64,000 nt of DNA from CAYNLK01 sp964398055 (GCA_964398055.1 CAYNLK010000001.1:226016-290015); one strand, 5' to 3'; positions 53,384 to 61,500 are shown, numbered from the stretch's first letter. Made by a program: numbers and translations. The notes: generated from the letters alone by a model not told the origin.

Positions 53384-53890
53384 CTAGCCACGGTACTTGT
53401 TGAGTATTTGGGGCAGTTGATTAGCGTGTACGCGACCGTACACATCCTTGTCTACTACCACGGCCGGAGCCTGGCTGCAGGCGCCGATACAGCGGCATAG
53501 CTCAACCGTCATTAGCTTGTCTTCAGTGGTCTCGCCCGGGTCAACCCCTAAAAGTTGCTTGGTTTTTTCAATTAAGTTGGGCGCGCCGCTCACGTAGCAG
53601 GCAGTACCCATACAATATTTCACCGTGTGCTTGCCGCGGGGGGTGGTGGTGAAGAATGAATAGAATGATACCACCCCGTTGACCTCGCTCATCGGCACCC
53701 GCAGTTTCTGGGCAACGTAGGCTTGCATTGGGACCGAGATGTAGCCAAATTGGCTTTGCAGTTCGTTGAGAACCACCATGGTGGCCCCGGGTATTTGTTT
53801 GTTTTTGGTCAAGATCTGGTCAATGGCGGCTCGCTGTTCAACGATAGCGAGCGGGTCGGTTGCAGGAATATTCTCCAGAACTTTTAACAT
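53384..53890 (-). CDS. NuoE/HydC-like [2Fe-2S] subunit (partner of the second NuoF-GltD fusion)
   Basis: 168 residues; ligands CMGTAC and CRCIGACSQAP. ATG 53890 (MLKVLENIPATD) with GGAGATA upstream is preferred over the open frame to 53998. Two shared operators lie 95-141 bases upstream. This is the third NuoE homologue outside hox. Confidence 0.9.
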   Translation of the reverse strand: MLKVLENIPATDPLAIVEQRAAIDQILTKNKQIPGATMVVLNELQSQFGYISVPMQAYVAQKLRVPMSEVNGVVSFYSFFTTTPRGKHTVKYCMGTACYVSGAPNLIEKTKQLLGVDPGETTEDKLMTVELCRCIGACSQAPAVVVDKDVYGRVHANQLPQILNKYRG

Positions 53891-53984
53891 TGATATCTCC
53901 AGTGACAATAGTGATGAGGTGAAATAGATCAATCTATCAATTGAACCACGCCAAAACAGTGACGGCTTTACTACCAGTCGCATT

Positions 53985-54031
53985 GTGAATTCTATCACGC
54001 CGCGTTGTAATTGTCAGGTGACATTTGTCAC
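53985..54031. promoter_or_regulatory. Internal operator pair before the NuoE gene
   Basis: GTGAAttctATCAC (53985-53998) and GTGACatttGTCAC (54018-54031), starts 33 bp apart (three turns). The position between the PHP gene and nuoE suggests an internal promoter for the enzyme genes of the block. Confidence 0.6.
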
Positions 54032-54049
54032 AAAAACATAAGAGGATTG

Positions 54050-54799
54050 TCAGGTATTGATTGGGTCAATGGTCAACGACCGTCCTGCTTCATTTCGCAA
54101 AGCCAACTTTAACTCCTTGATGGTGGGAGCCGCCAATTGGAAGCGATTGACGCCCAAGAAATCGTCAAGGTAATGCACGTCGCCATTTTGAATGAGCGGA
54201 TAGAGCCGGAGTTGCGGGAATTTATGCCTGGCTTCCGCCGGAGTGAGGTGACGGGATATTTCCAGCGCCTCAAACGGCAGATCCGGGGGCACAAAGCCCA
54301 GGTTGGCGATCAGGCTGAAGGCCTGGCGATTGACGTGGGCCGGAATGGCCAACCCGCCCAAGTTGTTTACTTTGACCACAGCTTCTTCAAGCGAGAGATT
54401 GGCCGAGGTCAGCAGTAACTGCGTTTCACGCCGGACAAAGTCGCCGAACTCGTCAACCACAAACTGTTCGCCAAAGAATTCGATGTTGTTTTCCAAAGGC
54501 GGCATATGAGCCTGCACCAACTCTTGCCAGGTTGCGGATTGTTCCAGGGTGTCGAACAGGCAGAGGAGATGAACTTCTTCCCGGGTCTGGAGCTCCATCC
54601 CCGGCAGCACAGTCAGTTCAGTGTTGCGGGCCGCTTTCTGGACGGCTGAAACATTGGCAGTGGTATTGTGGTCGGTAATGGCGATCAAATTGATGTTACG
54701 GCTTAGGGCCTCTTGAACAATGAGCGGCGGGATCATCTCGATGCCGGCGCAGGGCGAGACAACTGTGTGGATGTGCAGTTCGGCCAGGTAAGTTTTCAC
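54050..54799 (-). CDS. PHP-domain phosphoesterase, hydrogenase-associated
   Basis: 249 residues. Metal ligand motifs of the PHP fold are clear: LHIHTVVSPCAG near the N terminus, ITDHNTTANV, LPGMELQTREEVHLLCLF and PAHVNRQ. The enzyme probably hydrolyses a phosphoester of unknown kind. The start is GTG 54799 with a weak ribosome-binding site. It is nine bases after a DRTGG gene, a pairing often seen beside HydABC hydrogenase genes. Confidence 0.87.
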   Translation of the reverse strand: MKTYLAELHIHTVVSPCAGIEMIPPLIVQEALSRNINLIAITDHNTTANVSAVQKAARNTELTVLPGMELQTREEVHLLCLFDTLEQSATWQELVQAHMPPLENNIEFFGEQFVVDEFGDFVRRETQLLLTSANLSLEEAVVKVNNLGGLAIPAHVNRQAFSLIANLGFVPPDLPFEALEISRHLTPAEARHKFPQLRLYPLIQNGDVHYLDDFLGVNRFQLAAPTIKELKLALRNEAGRSLTIDPINT

Positions 54800-54808
54800 A
54801 ACCGGTAA

Positions 54809-55153
54809 TCAGTCATCTCTTAATCCCAACTCCCACAATTTGCCCACCACCGGGTAGGTCAATTGATTGGTCGAAAGCAGGGTGATACCCTCGTCATTCG
54901 CTCTGGCGATTGTTTCCGGGTCTGGCACTGCGCCTTCGGTGATGATGACCGCGCTCAGTTCAAGCAGGGCGGCAACGGCCACAATATTGGCGTGCGACTG
55001 CAAGGTTACCCAAATACCTCTTTTTTGGGCGCCGGCCATCACGCAGCTCAACAGATCGGAGGAATAGCCGCTGGTCGGTACAATTTTATCAAAATCTTTT
55101 TTCTTGGTCAGCACCGTCAGATCCAATTTTTGAATGATCTCTTGTAGAGTCAT
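54809..55153 (-). CDS. DRTGG-domain protein 1
   Basis: 114 residues. SSDLLSCVMAGAQKRGIWVTLQ and NIVAVAALLELSAVIITEG fit the DRTGG fold, a small ligand-binding domain also found in pyrophosphatases and Pta-like proteins. The ligand here is unknown; a nucleotide is plausible. It overlaps the preceding CBS-ATPase gene (ATGA). Confidence 0.82.
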   Translation of the reverse strand: MTLQEIIQKLDLTVLTKKKDFDKIVPTSGYSSDLLSCVMAGAQKRGIWVTLQSHANIVAVAALLELSAVIITEGAVPDPETIARANDEGITLLSTNQLTYPVVGKLWELGLRDD

Positions 55154-56220
55154 AAAGACTTCTCCTTACCATGTTGATGTTTTTCAAAAGTTTCCTGGGG
55201 GTGCAAGAGAATTTTCATAGTCAGTCGAGTACCCTGGCCTGGGGTGGTGGCGCGGGTTAGCTCCCACTCCTTGTTGCCGCTTTTGGGCAGCATTACCAGC
55301 CTGGAACCTTTGACCGGGATCGACTCGAGTTGCATTTCGTCGACGCAGTTTTGAATGTTCTTCAGCCCCATCCCGGCGCCAAAGCCCAGTTCACGGATTT
55401 CGGCGCTGGCGGTGGAATAGCCCGGCTGCATGGCCAACTCGATATCTTCTATGCCCGGCCCATCATCGATGGTTTGCATCACAATCTGGTGTGGCTCAAT
55501 TTCAACCAGAATCTCGCCGCCGTTGGTGGTATGGATGATCAGGTTCATTTCGGCTTCGTAGATGGCAATACCGCAACGCCGGGCAATTTGGGGATCAGCG
55601 CCCAGACGTAGCAAGGCCCGTTTGATATTGCTGGAAGCTGTTCCGCCATGCACAAAATCGCGGGGTTCAATGCGGTACCGTAGGATCAAACTGGTCCGGT
55701 CGGAGATGATATCTTCAAACAGGTGGCTGGCCCGGTAGCGGATAACCTCTTCAGCTTGGTATTCGTGTTGGAGGGCCTCAAGCATACCCCGGGTGATGTC
55801 GCCTTTGGTGATAATGCCGACCAACTGCTTTTTCCGGTCAACCACCGGCAGCCGGCCGACCCTGGTTTTCGCAAATAGCTTCAAGGCCTCGATGATCGAG
55901 TCGAACGAGTTGACCGTAATGACCTCCCGGCTCATGTAGTCGGCCACGGCCGCGTTCAGCTCGCGCCGGCCCAGATCGCGCAGCGCTCGAATCAAATCTT
56001 CGATGCTGATAATCCCAACCAGCCGCCCATCAGACACAACCGGCGCTCCGGAGATGCGCTTTTCCCGAAAGAGCTCCAGCACATCTTTCATCTGCAGGCG
56101 CGGGTCAACCACTTCCGGGTCGCGGGTCATCACGGCTTCAATCTTTAGCTCATAAGCCAGCTCTTCAACCCGGGTGATGAAGCCTGCTTTTTCATCCGTA
56201 ATTAATGCTTGGTCGGGCAT
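55150..56220 (-). CDS. CBS-pair protein fused to a GHKL ATPase domain
   Basis: 356 residues. Two CBS motifs (about 28-145: MTRDPEVVDPRLQMKDVLEL, GIISIEDLIRALR, RLPVVDRKKQLVGIITKGDI) are followed by an anti-sigma/kinase-type ATPase domain (about 190-340: DDGPGIEDIELAMQPG, GFGAGMGLKNIQN, GQGTRLTMKI). It could couple adenylate charge, sensed by CBS, to phosphorylation or partner binding. It lies between two DRTGG genes. No DNA-binding part. Confidence 0.85.
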   Translation of the reverse strand: MPDQALITDEKAGFITRVEELAYELKIEAVMTRDPEVVDPRLQMKDVLELFREKRISGAPVVSDGRLVGIISIEDLIRALRDLGRRELNAAVADYMSREVITVNSFDSIIEALKLFAKTRVGRLPVVDRKKQLVGIITKGDITRGMLEALQHEYQAEEVIRYRASHLFEDIISDRTSLILRYRIEPRDFVHGGTASSNIKRALLRLGADPQIARRCGIAIYEAEMNLIIHTTNGGEILVEIEPHQIVMQTIDDGPGIEDIELAMQPGYSTASAEIRELGFGAGMGLKNIQNCVDEMQLESIPVKGSRLVMLPKSGNKEWELTRATTPGQGTRLTMKILLHPQETFEKHQHGKEKSL

Positions 56221-56282
56221 AATCTTGCTCCAGCAGCGTTTATCTGATGCACCTTTGCATGCTCAGACCCGTTCAGGCAGGT

Positions 56283-56678
56283 CTAGCGAGCCGGCGCGGG
56301 GCCGCCGTTGCGGCGGTTGGCGGGTGGTAGACCGGCAACATACAACCGGCCGCAGGCCTCGAACATGGTCATCTGGGTGCCCATAATCGGGATGCCAACT
56401 TCCCAGGCTATTTTGATGGTTTCAGGGGGTGGGACCTTGCCGCGGACGATCAAGAGGGCGGCTACATCGGCCATTTCGGCAGTACGCACCGATTGGGGAT
56501 TAATCAAACCGGTTACCAGCAGTCCATGGGACAAATTGTAGCACAAAACGTCGCTCATCAAATCGGCGCTGCCGCCAATTTCAACTTCAAGGTCAAGCAT
56601 CGCCTGTTTCACAGTCTTGCCGGGATTCGGCAGGAAGAATTGGGCGTCGGTAATGGCCAGAACTTCGGATAGGCGCAT
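56283..56678 (-). CDS. DRTGG-domain protein 2
   Basis: 131 residues. LMSDVLCYNLSHGLLVTGL and ADVAALLIVRGKVPPPETIKIA match the DRTGG fold, with a variable C terminus ending in a Pro/Arg-rich tail (PPANRRNGGPAPAR). AAGGAAC precedes the ATG. It is the first gene of the second hydrogenase block and has an operator pair 68-103 bases upstream. Confidence 0.8.
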   Translation of the reverse strand: MRLSEVLAITDAQFFLPNPGKTVKQAMLDLEVEIGGSADLMSDVLCYNLSHGLLVTGLINPQSVRTAEMADVAALLIVRGKVPPPETIKIAWEVGIPIMGTQMTMFEACGRLYVAGLPPANRRNGGPAPAR

Positions 56679-56745
56679 AGGAGTTCCTTTTTAGCTTGTA
56701 ACTAAACATTTCTGTAAGCATAACACAATCAAACCTGGCTCAATA

Positions 56746-56781
56746 GTGGCAAATGTCACTTATTTTACTGACAATCGTCAT
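56746..56781. promoter_or_regulatory. Operator pair upstream of the second hydrogenase block
   Basis: GTGGCaaatGTCAC (56746-56759) and CTGACaatcGTCAT (56768-56781), starts 22 bp apart. They lie between the end of cydC and the first DRTGG gene. Confidence 0.65.
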
Positions 56782-56812
56782 TATTCGTGAAAAAATTTAC
56801 AATATTCTGTTT

Positions 56813-58549
56813 TCAAGAATTGAGTTGGTGCTGCCGACTCCACATCCGCCAGTACAGACCGCCGGCCTGGAGCAGCTCATCGTGCCGGCCTTGCTCGACA
56901 ATCCGGCCGGCTTGCAGAACCAGAATCTGATCCAGCGGCTCCAATCCGGTTAGCCGATGGGTAATCAGCAGCGTGGTTGGCCCATCCAAAACGGAATGGA
57001 TGGTTTGCATTAACTCTCGTTCAGTCAGCGGGTCGAGGTTGGCGGTTGGTTCATCCAGAATGAGGACGGGCGCAGCTTTGAGCAGGGCCCGGGCGATGGC
57101 CAGGCGCTGGCGCTGGCCGCCGCTCAAACGCAGACCTTGCTCGCCAATCCAGGTATCGTAGCCCTGGGGCAAAGTCTGGATAAAATCGTGGAGTTGGGCT
57201 TGCTGGGCCGCCCGAATTAAATCGATTTCGCTAGCCTGGGGACGGGCCAGGAGCAGATTACCGCGAATGGTGTCATTGAACAGGTGAGTCTGTTGGGTAA
57301 CGACGCTGATCAGTTGGCGGAGCTGGTCGGGCCGGTACTGGCGCAGGTCGTATCCGCCCAGCCGGATTTCGCCCGACGGGTAGTCCCAAAAGCGGACCAA
57401 CAGGTTGACCAGGGTCGATTTGCCGGCCCCGCTTGGCCCCACGATAGCTGCCTTATGACCGGCCGGAATCGAAAAAGAGAGGTTGTGCAGCGCCGGCGGG
57501 TCAATCTGGCTATAGCGAAAGGAGAGGCGCTCAACCACCAGGCCAAAATCACGGGGGGTTGGTGAGACCGTAGCGGGAGGCGGCTCAGGGACAACCGGTG
57601 CCGCATCGACCAGCTCGAACAGCCGCTTGGCTGCGGCCAGGCTGTGCGCTAGCTGCGGCCAGGCTTCCGGTAAGGGCGCGACCGCCTCAAAACTGGCGAT
57701 GGCGGTCAGCACCAGCACGGCCAGGTAAACTCCGTCCAGTTGCCCCTGGTTGACCAGTGGGACGGCGATCAGCAGCATAGCCAGGCTAGACCAGTTGACC
57801 AACAGGCCGGCCAGGGCTGTCTGCAAGCCGTTTACCCAAGCTGCTCGCTCCTGCGCTTCGGCCAGAGTGTGACTCAGGCGGTCGATTCGCTCTTGTTGGG
57901 CCGCGGCCTGGCCGGCAATGAGCAAGTCGGCCTCGCCCTGGAGCGTATCGACTAAGGCCACATTCAACTCGGCCCGGCCGGTGGTCAGCGTGTGGCCGAC
58001 GCCCCGGCTCAAATAATGGCTCAACCATGGCAGGCCCAGCCCGACCAGCAGTAAAAAGATAAGATTGGTTACGGCCAGTTGAAATGCAAACGCGGCCAGT
58101 AACCACCCAATCAACCCGATGACCAGCACAGCCACCACCGGCGGCGCAATGACCCGGATATAAAAATGCTGGAGGCTGTCAACATCGGCCACGACGCGGC
58201 TCAGCAGGTCGCCGCTGCGATACTGCATCAGCCGGGCCGGGGCCAGGGGTTCAACGGCTTGGTAGAACCAGACGCGCAGCCGGGCCAACAGCCGAAAGGT
58301 GACCTGGTGAGAGACCAGCCGCTCCAGGTAGCGAAACACCCCCCGGCTTAGCCCAAAAAAGCGCACCCCCACAATAGCCACTTGCAGCGCGGCGATGGGC
58401 GGGTGGAGGGCCGCGGCCGAAATGATGTAGGCCGCGGCAGCCATCAGGCCGATGCTGCTGCCGATTGTGGCAAAGCCCAGCAGCGCGGCCAGGCCAATCC
58501 ACCATTTGAGGGGAAAAGTTAGCTTAATTAAGCGCCAGAACGATTTCAT
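56813..58549 (-). CDS. cydC: Thiol-exporting ABC transporter subunit CydC
   Basis: 578 residues: a six-helix transmembrane domain (about 15-310) and an ATPase domain (about 340-570) with Walker A GPSGAGKST, signature LSGGQRQRLAIARALL and Walker B VLILDEPTANLDP. CydDC exports glutathione or cysteine to the periplasm, needed for assembly of cytochrome bd. It is separated from cydD by an inserted GxxExxY cassette, but strand and order (A-B-D-C) are kept. Confidence 0.9.
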   Translation of the reverse strand: MKSFWRLIKLTFPLKWWIGLAALLGFATIGSSIGLMAAAAYIISAAALHPPIAALQVAIVGVRFFGLSRGVFRYLERLVSHQVTFRLLARLRVWFYQAVEPLAPARLMQYRSGDLLSRVVADVDSLQHFYIRVIAPPVVAVLVIGLIGWLLAAFAFQLAVTNLIFLLLVGLGLPWLSHYLSRGVGHTLTTGRAELNVALVDTLQGEADLLIAGQAAAQQERIDRLSHTLAEAQERAAWVNGLQTALAGLLVNWSSLAMLLIAVPLVNQGQLDGVYLAVLVLTAIASFEAVAPLPEAWPQLAHSLAAAKRLFELVDAAPVVPEPPPATVSPTPRDFGLVVERLSFRYSQIDPPALHNLSFSIPAGHKAAIVGPSGAGKSTLVNLLVRFWDYPSGEIRLGGYDLRQYRPDQLRQLISVVTQQTHLFNDTIRGNLLLARPQASEIDLIRAAQQAQLHDFIQTLPQGYDTWIGEQGLRLSGGQRQRLAIARALLKAAPVLILDEPTANLDPLTERELMQTIHSVLDGPTTLLITHRLTGLEPLDQILVLQAGRIVEQGRHDELLQAGGLYWRMWSRQHQLNS

Positions 58550-58592
58550 TCCCTACTACCCGATGAAACTTGAATTAGGTGGATCTGTTTCG

Positions 58593-59156
58593 GTCCACAG
58601 ATACACACTGATGAACACAGATAGATTTAACTACAGAATAAAAAGATCAGCCAAATCAGTGAGAATCTGTGTATATCTGTGGACTGAATAAGGCAATGTG
58701 AATAGTGACGAATTTCCTCGATTGATAAAAATGATTCTACAGAATTCTTCTTTTAACCTGGACCTGTTTGGCGCCAAAGTTAAGTAACAAGCCTATTTTG
58801 TACCCTGTTGCCTTCAAATAGTTGAGCAGTTGAGCCTCATGTTCGCTCGTCAGCGCGCTCAACGCTTTTAACTCCAAGATAATCCGACCGTCAACCAGAA
58901 TATCGGCATGATAATCTCCAACCAGTTCACCTTTGTAGTAGACCGGTATTTGTACTTCAGATTGCGCTTGGATTCCCTGTAATCTCAACTCTTTTACCAG
59001 AGCGTTTCGATAGACCTTCTCCAAAAATCCAGCTCCCAAAATATTATGTACTTCAAATGCAGCTCCAATAATGCTTCGGGTTAATTCCGAGTCGGGGTAT
59101 GCAGTCATTCTCTTCATCCTCAAAAAATCAGTGTGCATCAGTGTGTATCTGTGGAC
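58593..59156. mobile_element. Inverted-repeat-bounded cassette carrying a GxxExxY gene
   Basis: A perfect 21-bp inverted repeat bounds the cassette (58593-58613 and 59136-59156, containing CAGTGTGTATCTGTGGAC). A third partial copy lies near 58668-58684. The cassette lies between cydD and cydC and overlaps the last codons of cydD. No transposase is present. Confidence 0.6.
58737..59108 (-). CDS. GxxExxY-family protein
   Basis: 123 residues. The family motif GAGFLEKVY (Gly-x-x-Glu-x-x-Tyr) is at about 28-36, then the nuclease-like core DYHADILVDGRIILELKAL with D-x-D and E-x-K, and the typical end QLLNYLKATGYKIGLLLNFG. Function unknown; the fold resembles PD-(D/E)XK nucleases. ATG 59108 has GAGG nine bases upstream; the frame is open to 59138. 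Such genes are commonly found as stray small insertions with short repeats, as here. Confidence 0.85.
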   Translation of the reverse strand: MTAYPDSELTRSIIGAAFEVHNILGAGFLEKVYRNALVKELRLQGIQAQSEVQIPVYYKGELVGDYHADILVDGRIILELKALSALTSEHEAQLLNYLKATGYKIGLLLNFGAKQVQVKRRIL

Positions 59157-60993
59157 TGTTTGGACTTAAGCCGGTTTGGTAGGTAACTACAAGCTGATGG
59201 TACAGACCTTGTTGCTCCATTAGGGCGGTATGAGTGCCTGCCTCTTGAATGAGGCCGTTGTCTAATACCACGATTTTGTCCGCATTACGAACGGTGTTGA
59301 GCCGGTGGGCGATAATTAAGGCCGTGCGCCTCCGGAGCAGCCGCTCGATGGCCGCTTGAATTTCGGCCTCTTGCTCCGGGTCCAGATTGGCCGTGGCTTC
59401 GTCGAGGATCAGGATGGGCGCGTCCTTTAGAAAGGCGCGGGCCAGGGCCAGCCGTTGGGCCTGGCCGCCGCTCAACCGGGCGCCGCGCTCGCCAATGAGG
59501 GTATCGTAGCCGGCGGGCAGGCTCGCGATGAAGCGGTCGGCCTGGGCCAATTGGGCTGCCCGGACTACGTCCGCCGGCGCGGCCTCTGGCCGGCTCAGGC
59601 GGATGTTGTCGGCCACCGAAGCGTGGAACAGGTAGGGCTGCTGGGGCACCCAGGCCAGTTGCGCCCGCCAGGTGGCCGGCTCTATGGTTGCCAACGGCCG
59701 GCCGGCCACACTGATGACTCCCGCGGTAGGGTCGATAAAGCGCAGCAGCAGGTGGGCCACGGTACTCTTGCCGGCCCCGCTCGGCCCAACCAGAGCGACT
59801 TTTTGGCCTGGCTCGATGGTGAAAGAGACGCCGCGCAGGGCCGGGCGTTCAGCCGCGTCGTAAGAGTAGTGGACCTCGTTGAACTGGATGGGTGGATGGA
59901 TGGTTAGTTGGATGGATGGATGGTTGGTTGGCTGGTTGGTAGTGAGGAATTCAGCTGTTTTATGGGAAATCTCGGCGGTCGACGGCTTCGTCCCGAGGCT
60001 CAGCCCGAGGGGTCGGCGGTCGGCGGTCGTTATCGGTAACGGTGTCTCCAAGACTTCAAAAATACGCCTGGCCGCGGCCGCGCCAGACATGCCGGCGTGA
60101 AAACGGCTGCCCAGCAGCCGCAGCGGCAGGTAGAACTCCGGGGCCAGGATCAGCACGAACAGGGCCTGCTCAAACTCCAGCCAGCCGTAGAGCAGCCGCA
60201 GGCCGACCTGGACGGCCACCACGGCGGTGCTGATCGTAGCGACCAGCTCCAGCACCAGCGCCGACAAAAAAGCGACCCGTAGCACGCTCAGCGTGGTCTG
60301 GCGGAAACGGTTGCTGATAAAGGCAATGATCTCGGCCTGCTCGCGGCTGCGGCCCAACAGTTTGAGCGTGGTCAAGCCCTGCAAAACATCCAGGAAGTGG
60401 GCGCTCATCCGGCTCAGTGAACTCCATTGGCGCTGGGTCATACTTTCAGCCGCCTGACCGATCAGGACCATAAAAATCGGGATCAGGGGCGTGGTGAGGA
60501 GCAGCACCAGGCCGGAGAGCAGATCGAGGGGGAAAACAAAGAGCAAAATGGTCAGGGGCACCAGGGCAGCCGTGGCCAGTTGCGGTAGATACTGGCTAAA
60601 ATAGTCGTTGAGGGCTTCAACGCCTTCGACCACGGTATTGGTCAGTTCGCCGCTGCGCTCGCCCTGGGTGTAGGCCGGGCCTAGCGCCAGCAGTTGGGCG
60701 GCCAGGCACCGGCGCAGCTCGATTTTGACCCGGCTGGCAACTCGCTGGGCGGTGACCTGGCTGCTCCAGGTCAAGCCGGCCCGCAGCAAGCTGAAGCCGA
60801 ACAAGAGCAGCAGGTAGGTTTGGACCCCGGCCAGGTCGGCGCCGGCCAGAAAGACCCGGTTGATCACCCGGCTCAAATAAAAGGCCTGCCCGACTAGGAC
60901 CACGCCGGCAATTACGCCCAGGGCAATGGTCAGAAGCAAGGCCGGGCGGGCCGATTGGGCCGGTTGGAGCAAGCGTTTATCGAGGAGCATCAT
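59128..60993 (-). CDS. cydD: Thiol-exporting ABC transporter subunit CydD, with repeat-expanded linker
   Basis: 621 residues: transmembrane domain (about 20-310) and ATPase domain (about 375-605) with Walker A GPSGAGKST, signature LSGGQAQRLALARAFL and Walker B ILILDEATANLDP. Two oddities are visible. The linker (about 325-372) is low-complexity and partly encoded by GGAT/GGTT repeats. The extreme C terminus (QIHTDAH) is encoded by the inverted repeat bounding the GxxExxY cassette. The core is intact, so the protein is probably functional. ATG 60993 has no clear ribosome-binding site. Confidence 0.9.
   Translation of the reverse strand: MMLLDKRLLQPAQSARPALLLTIALGVIAGVVLVGQAFYLSRVINRVFLAGADLAGVQTYLLLLFGFSLLRAGLTWSSQVTAQRVASRVKIELRRCLAAQLLALGPAYTQGERSGELTNTVVEGVEALNDYFSQYLPQLATAALVPLTILLFVFPLDLLSGLVLLLTTPLIPIFMVLIGQAAESMTQRQWSSLSRMSAHFLDVLQGLTTLKLLGRSREQAEIIAFISNRFRQTTLSVLRVAFLSALVLELVATISTAVVAVQVGLRLLYGWLEFEQALFVLILAPEFYLPLRLLGSRFHAGMSGAAAARRIFEVLETPLPITTADRRPLGLSLGTKPSTAEISHKTAEFLTTNQPTNHPSIQLTIHPPIQFNEVHYSYDAAERPALRGVSFTIEPGQKVALVGPSGAGKSTVAHLLLRFIDPTAGVISVAGRPLATIEPATWRAQLAWVPQQPYLFHASVADNIRLSRPEAAPADVVRAAQLAQADRFIASLPAGYDTLIGERGARLSGGQAQRLALARAFLKDAPILILDEATANLDPEQEAEIQAAIERLLRRRTALIIAHRLNTVRNADKIVVLDNGLIQEAGTHTALMEQQGLYHQLVVTYQTGLSPNSPQIHTDAH
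59886..59940. repeat. GGAT/GGTT microsatellite inside cydD
   Basis: A 55-bp run of tetranucleotide units encodes alternating Thr/Asn/Gln/Pro/His/Ile residues (TTNQPTNHPSIQ...) at about residues 352-370. A change by one 4-base unit would shift the frame before the ATPase domain. Confidence 0.75.
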
Positions 60994-61030
60994 TTGCTGC
61001 GCAAATAAAAAGTAACGACATCTTGGTCAA

Positions 61031-61126
61031 GACACCCGGTTTTTGGGCTGCTAAAGCTGTTTTTAAGCAAAGAGTCGTTGCCTGTTGAGCAAATTGTGGG
61101 CAAATCTGGCAAAAAAACCGGGTGTC
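61031..61126. repeat. 14-bp inverted repeat upstream of cydD
   Basis: GACACCCGGTTTTT (61031-61044) and its exact complement (61113-61126) enclose 68 bases. Another small palindromic element in the 507-bp cydB-cydD spacer (60994-61500), which contains no credible gene. Confidence 0.6.
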
Positions 61127-61144
61127 TGGGCAGTTATAACAAAA

Positions 61145-61170
61145 ATAGGGGCGCTAAGAGTCGCCCCTAT
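61145..61170 (-). terminator. Intrinsic terminator between cydAB and cydDC
   Basis: 9-bp stem, ATAGGGGCG (61145-61153) with CGCCCCTAT (61162-61170). On the minus strand it is followed by TTTTTGTTAT, a good U-tract. cydDC would then need its own promoter. Confidence 0.7.
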
Positions 61171-61213
61171 ATTATATGTTTTTGACCTGGAGAGGCCAGG
61201 CCAGGGTCAATAA

Positions 61214-61385
61214 CGCCCAGGATCAATACTTTTCAAATAATAGGCGATTGAAATCGCTCCTTCAGGGCTAAAGCCAGTCGTCCACCTACGTGGACGGGAC
61301 TTTTTGTCCGCGGAGGCGGACATCACGGCGTAGCCCCCAGATGCGGTTTTAACCGCGTCCTTATTTGAAAAGTATTGCGCCCAGG
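61214..61385. mobile_element. MITE-like element containing the dispersed repeat, copy 2
   Basis: The core 61244-61360 matches 41054-41177. It is flanked by a perfect 17-bp inverted repeat (61224-61240 and 61361-61377; core CTTTTCAAATAA) and then by an 8-bp direct repeat, CGCCCAGG, at 61214-61221 and 61378-61385. The direct repeat looks like a target-site duplication. No coding sequence; an 83-codon frame across it is spurious. Confidence 0.65.
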
Positions 61386-61410
61386 GTACGTCCAGAATTT
61401 TAGGTAGATA

Positions 61411-61476
61411 AGGTGACCGGCACTTTGGCTTTGGCGGCAATTCCAAACCAAGATTCATTGGAAGTGCCGGTCACCT
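61411..61476. mobile_element. Small palindromic (MITE/REP-like) element, copy 2
   Basis: 66 bp with perfect 15-bp terminal repeats AGGTGACCGGCACTT (61411-61425) and AAGTGCCGGTCACCT (61462-61476). The ends match the element at 26283-26364 except for one or two bases; the middle differs. Confidence 0.7.
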
Positions 61477-61500
61477 AAAAAATTGGACAGACCCCAACGC

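Noticed and set aside
61207..61458. 83-codon frame between cydB and cydD
   Set aside because: It is made entirely of the inverted-repeat element and dispersed repeat sequence.
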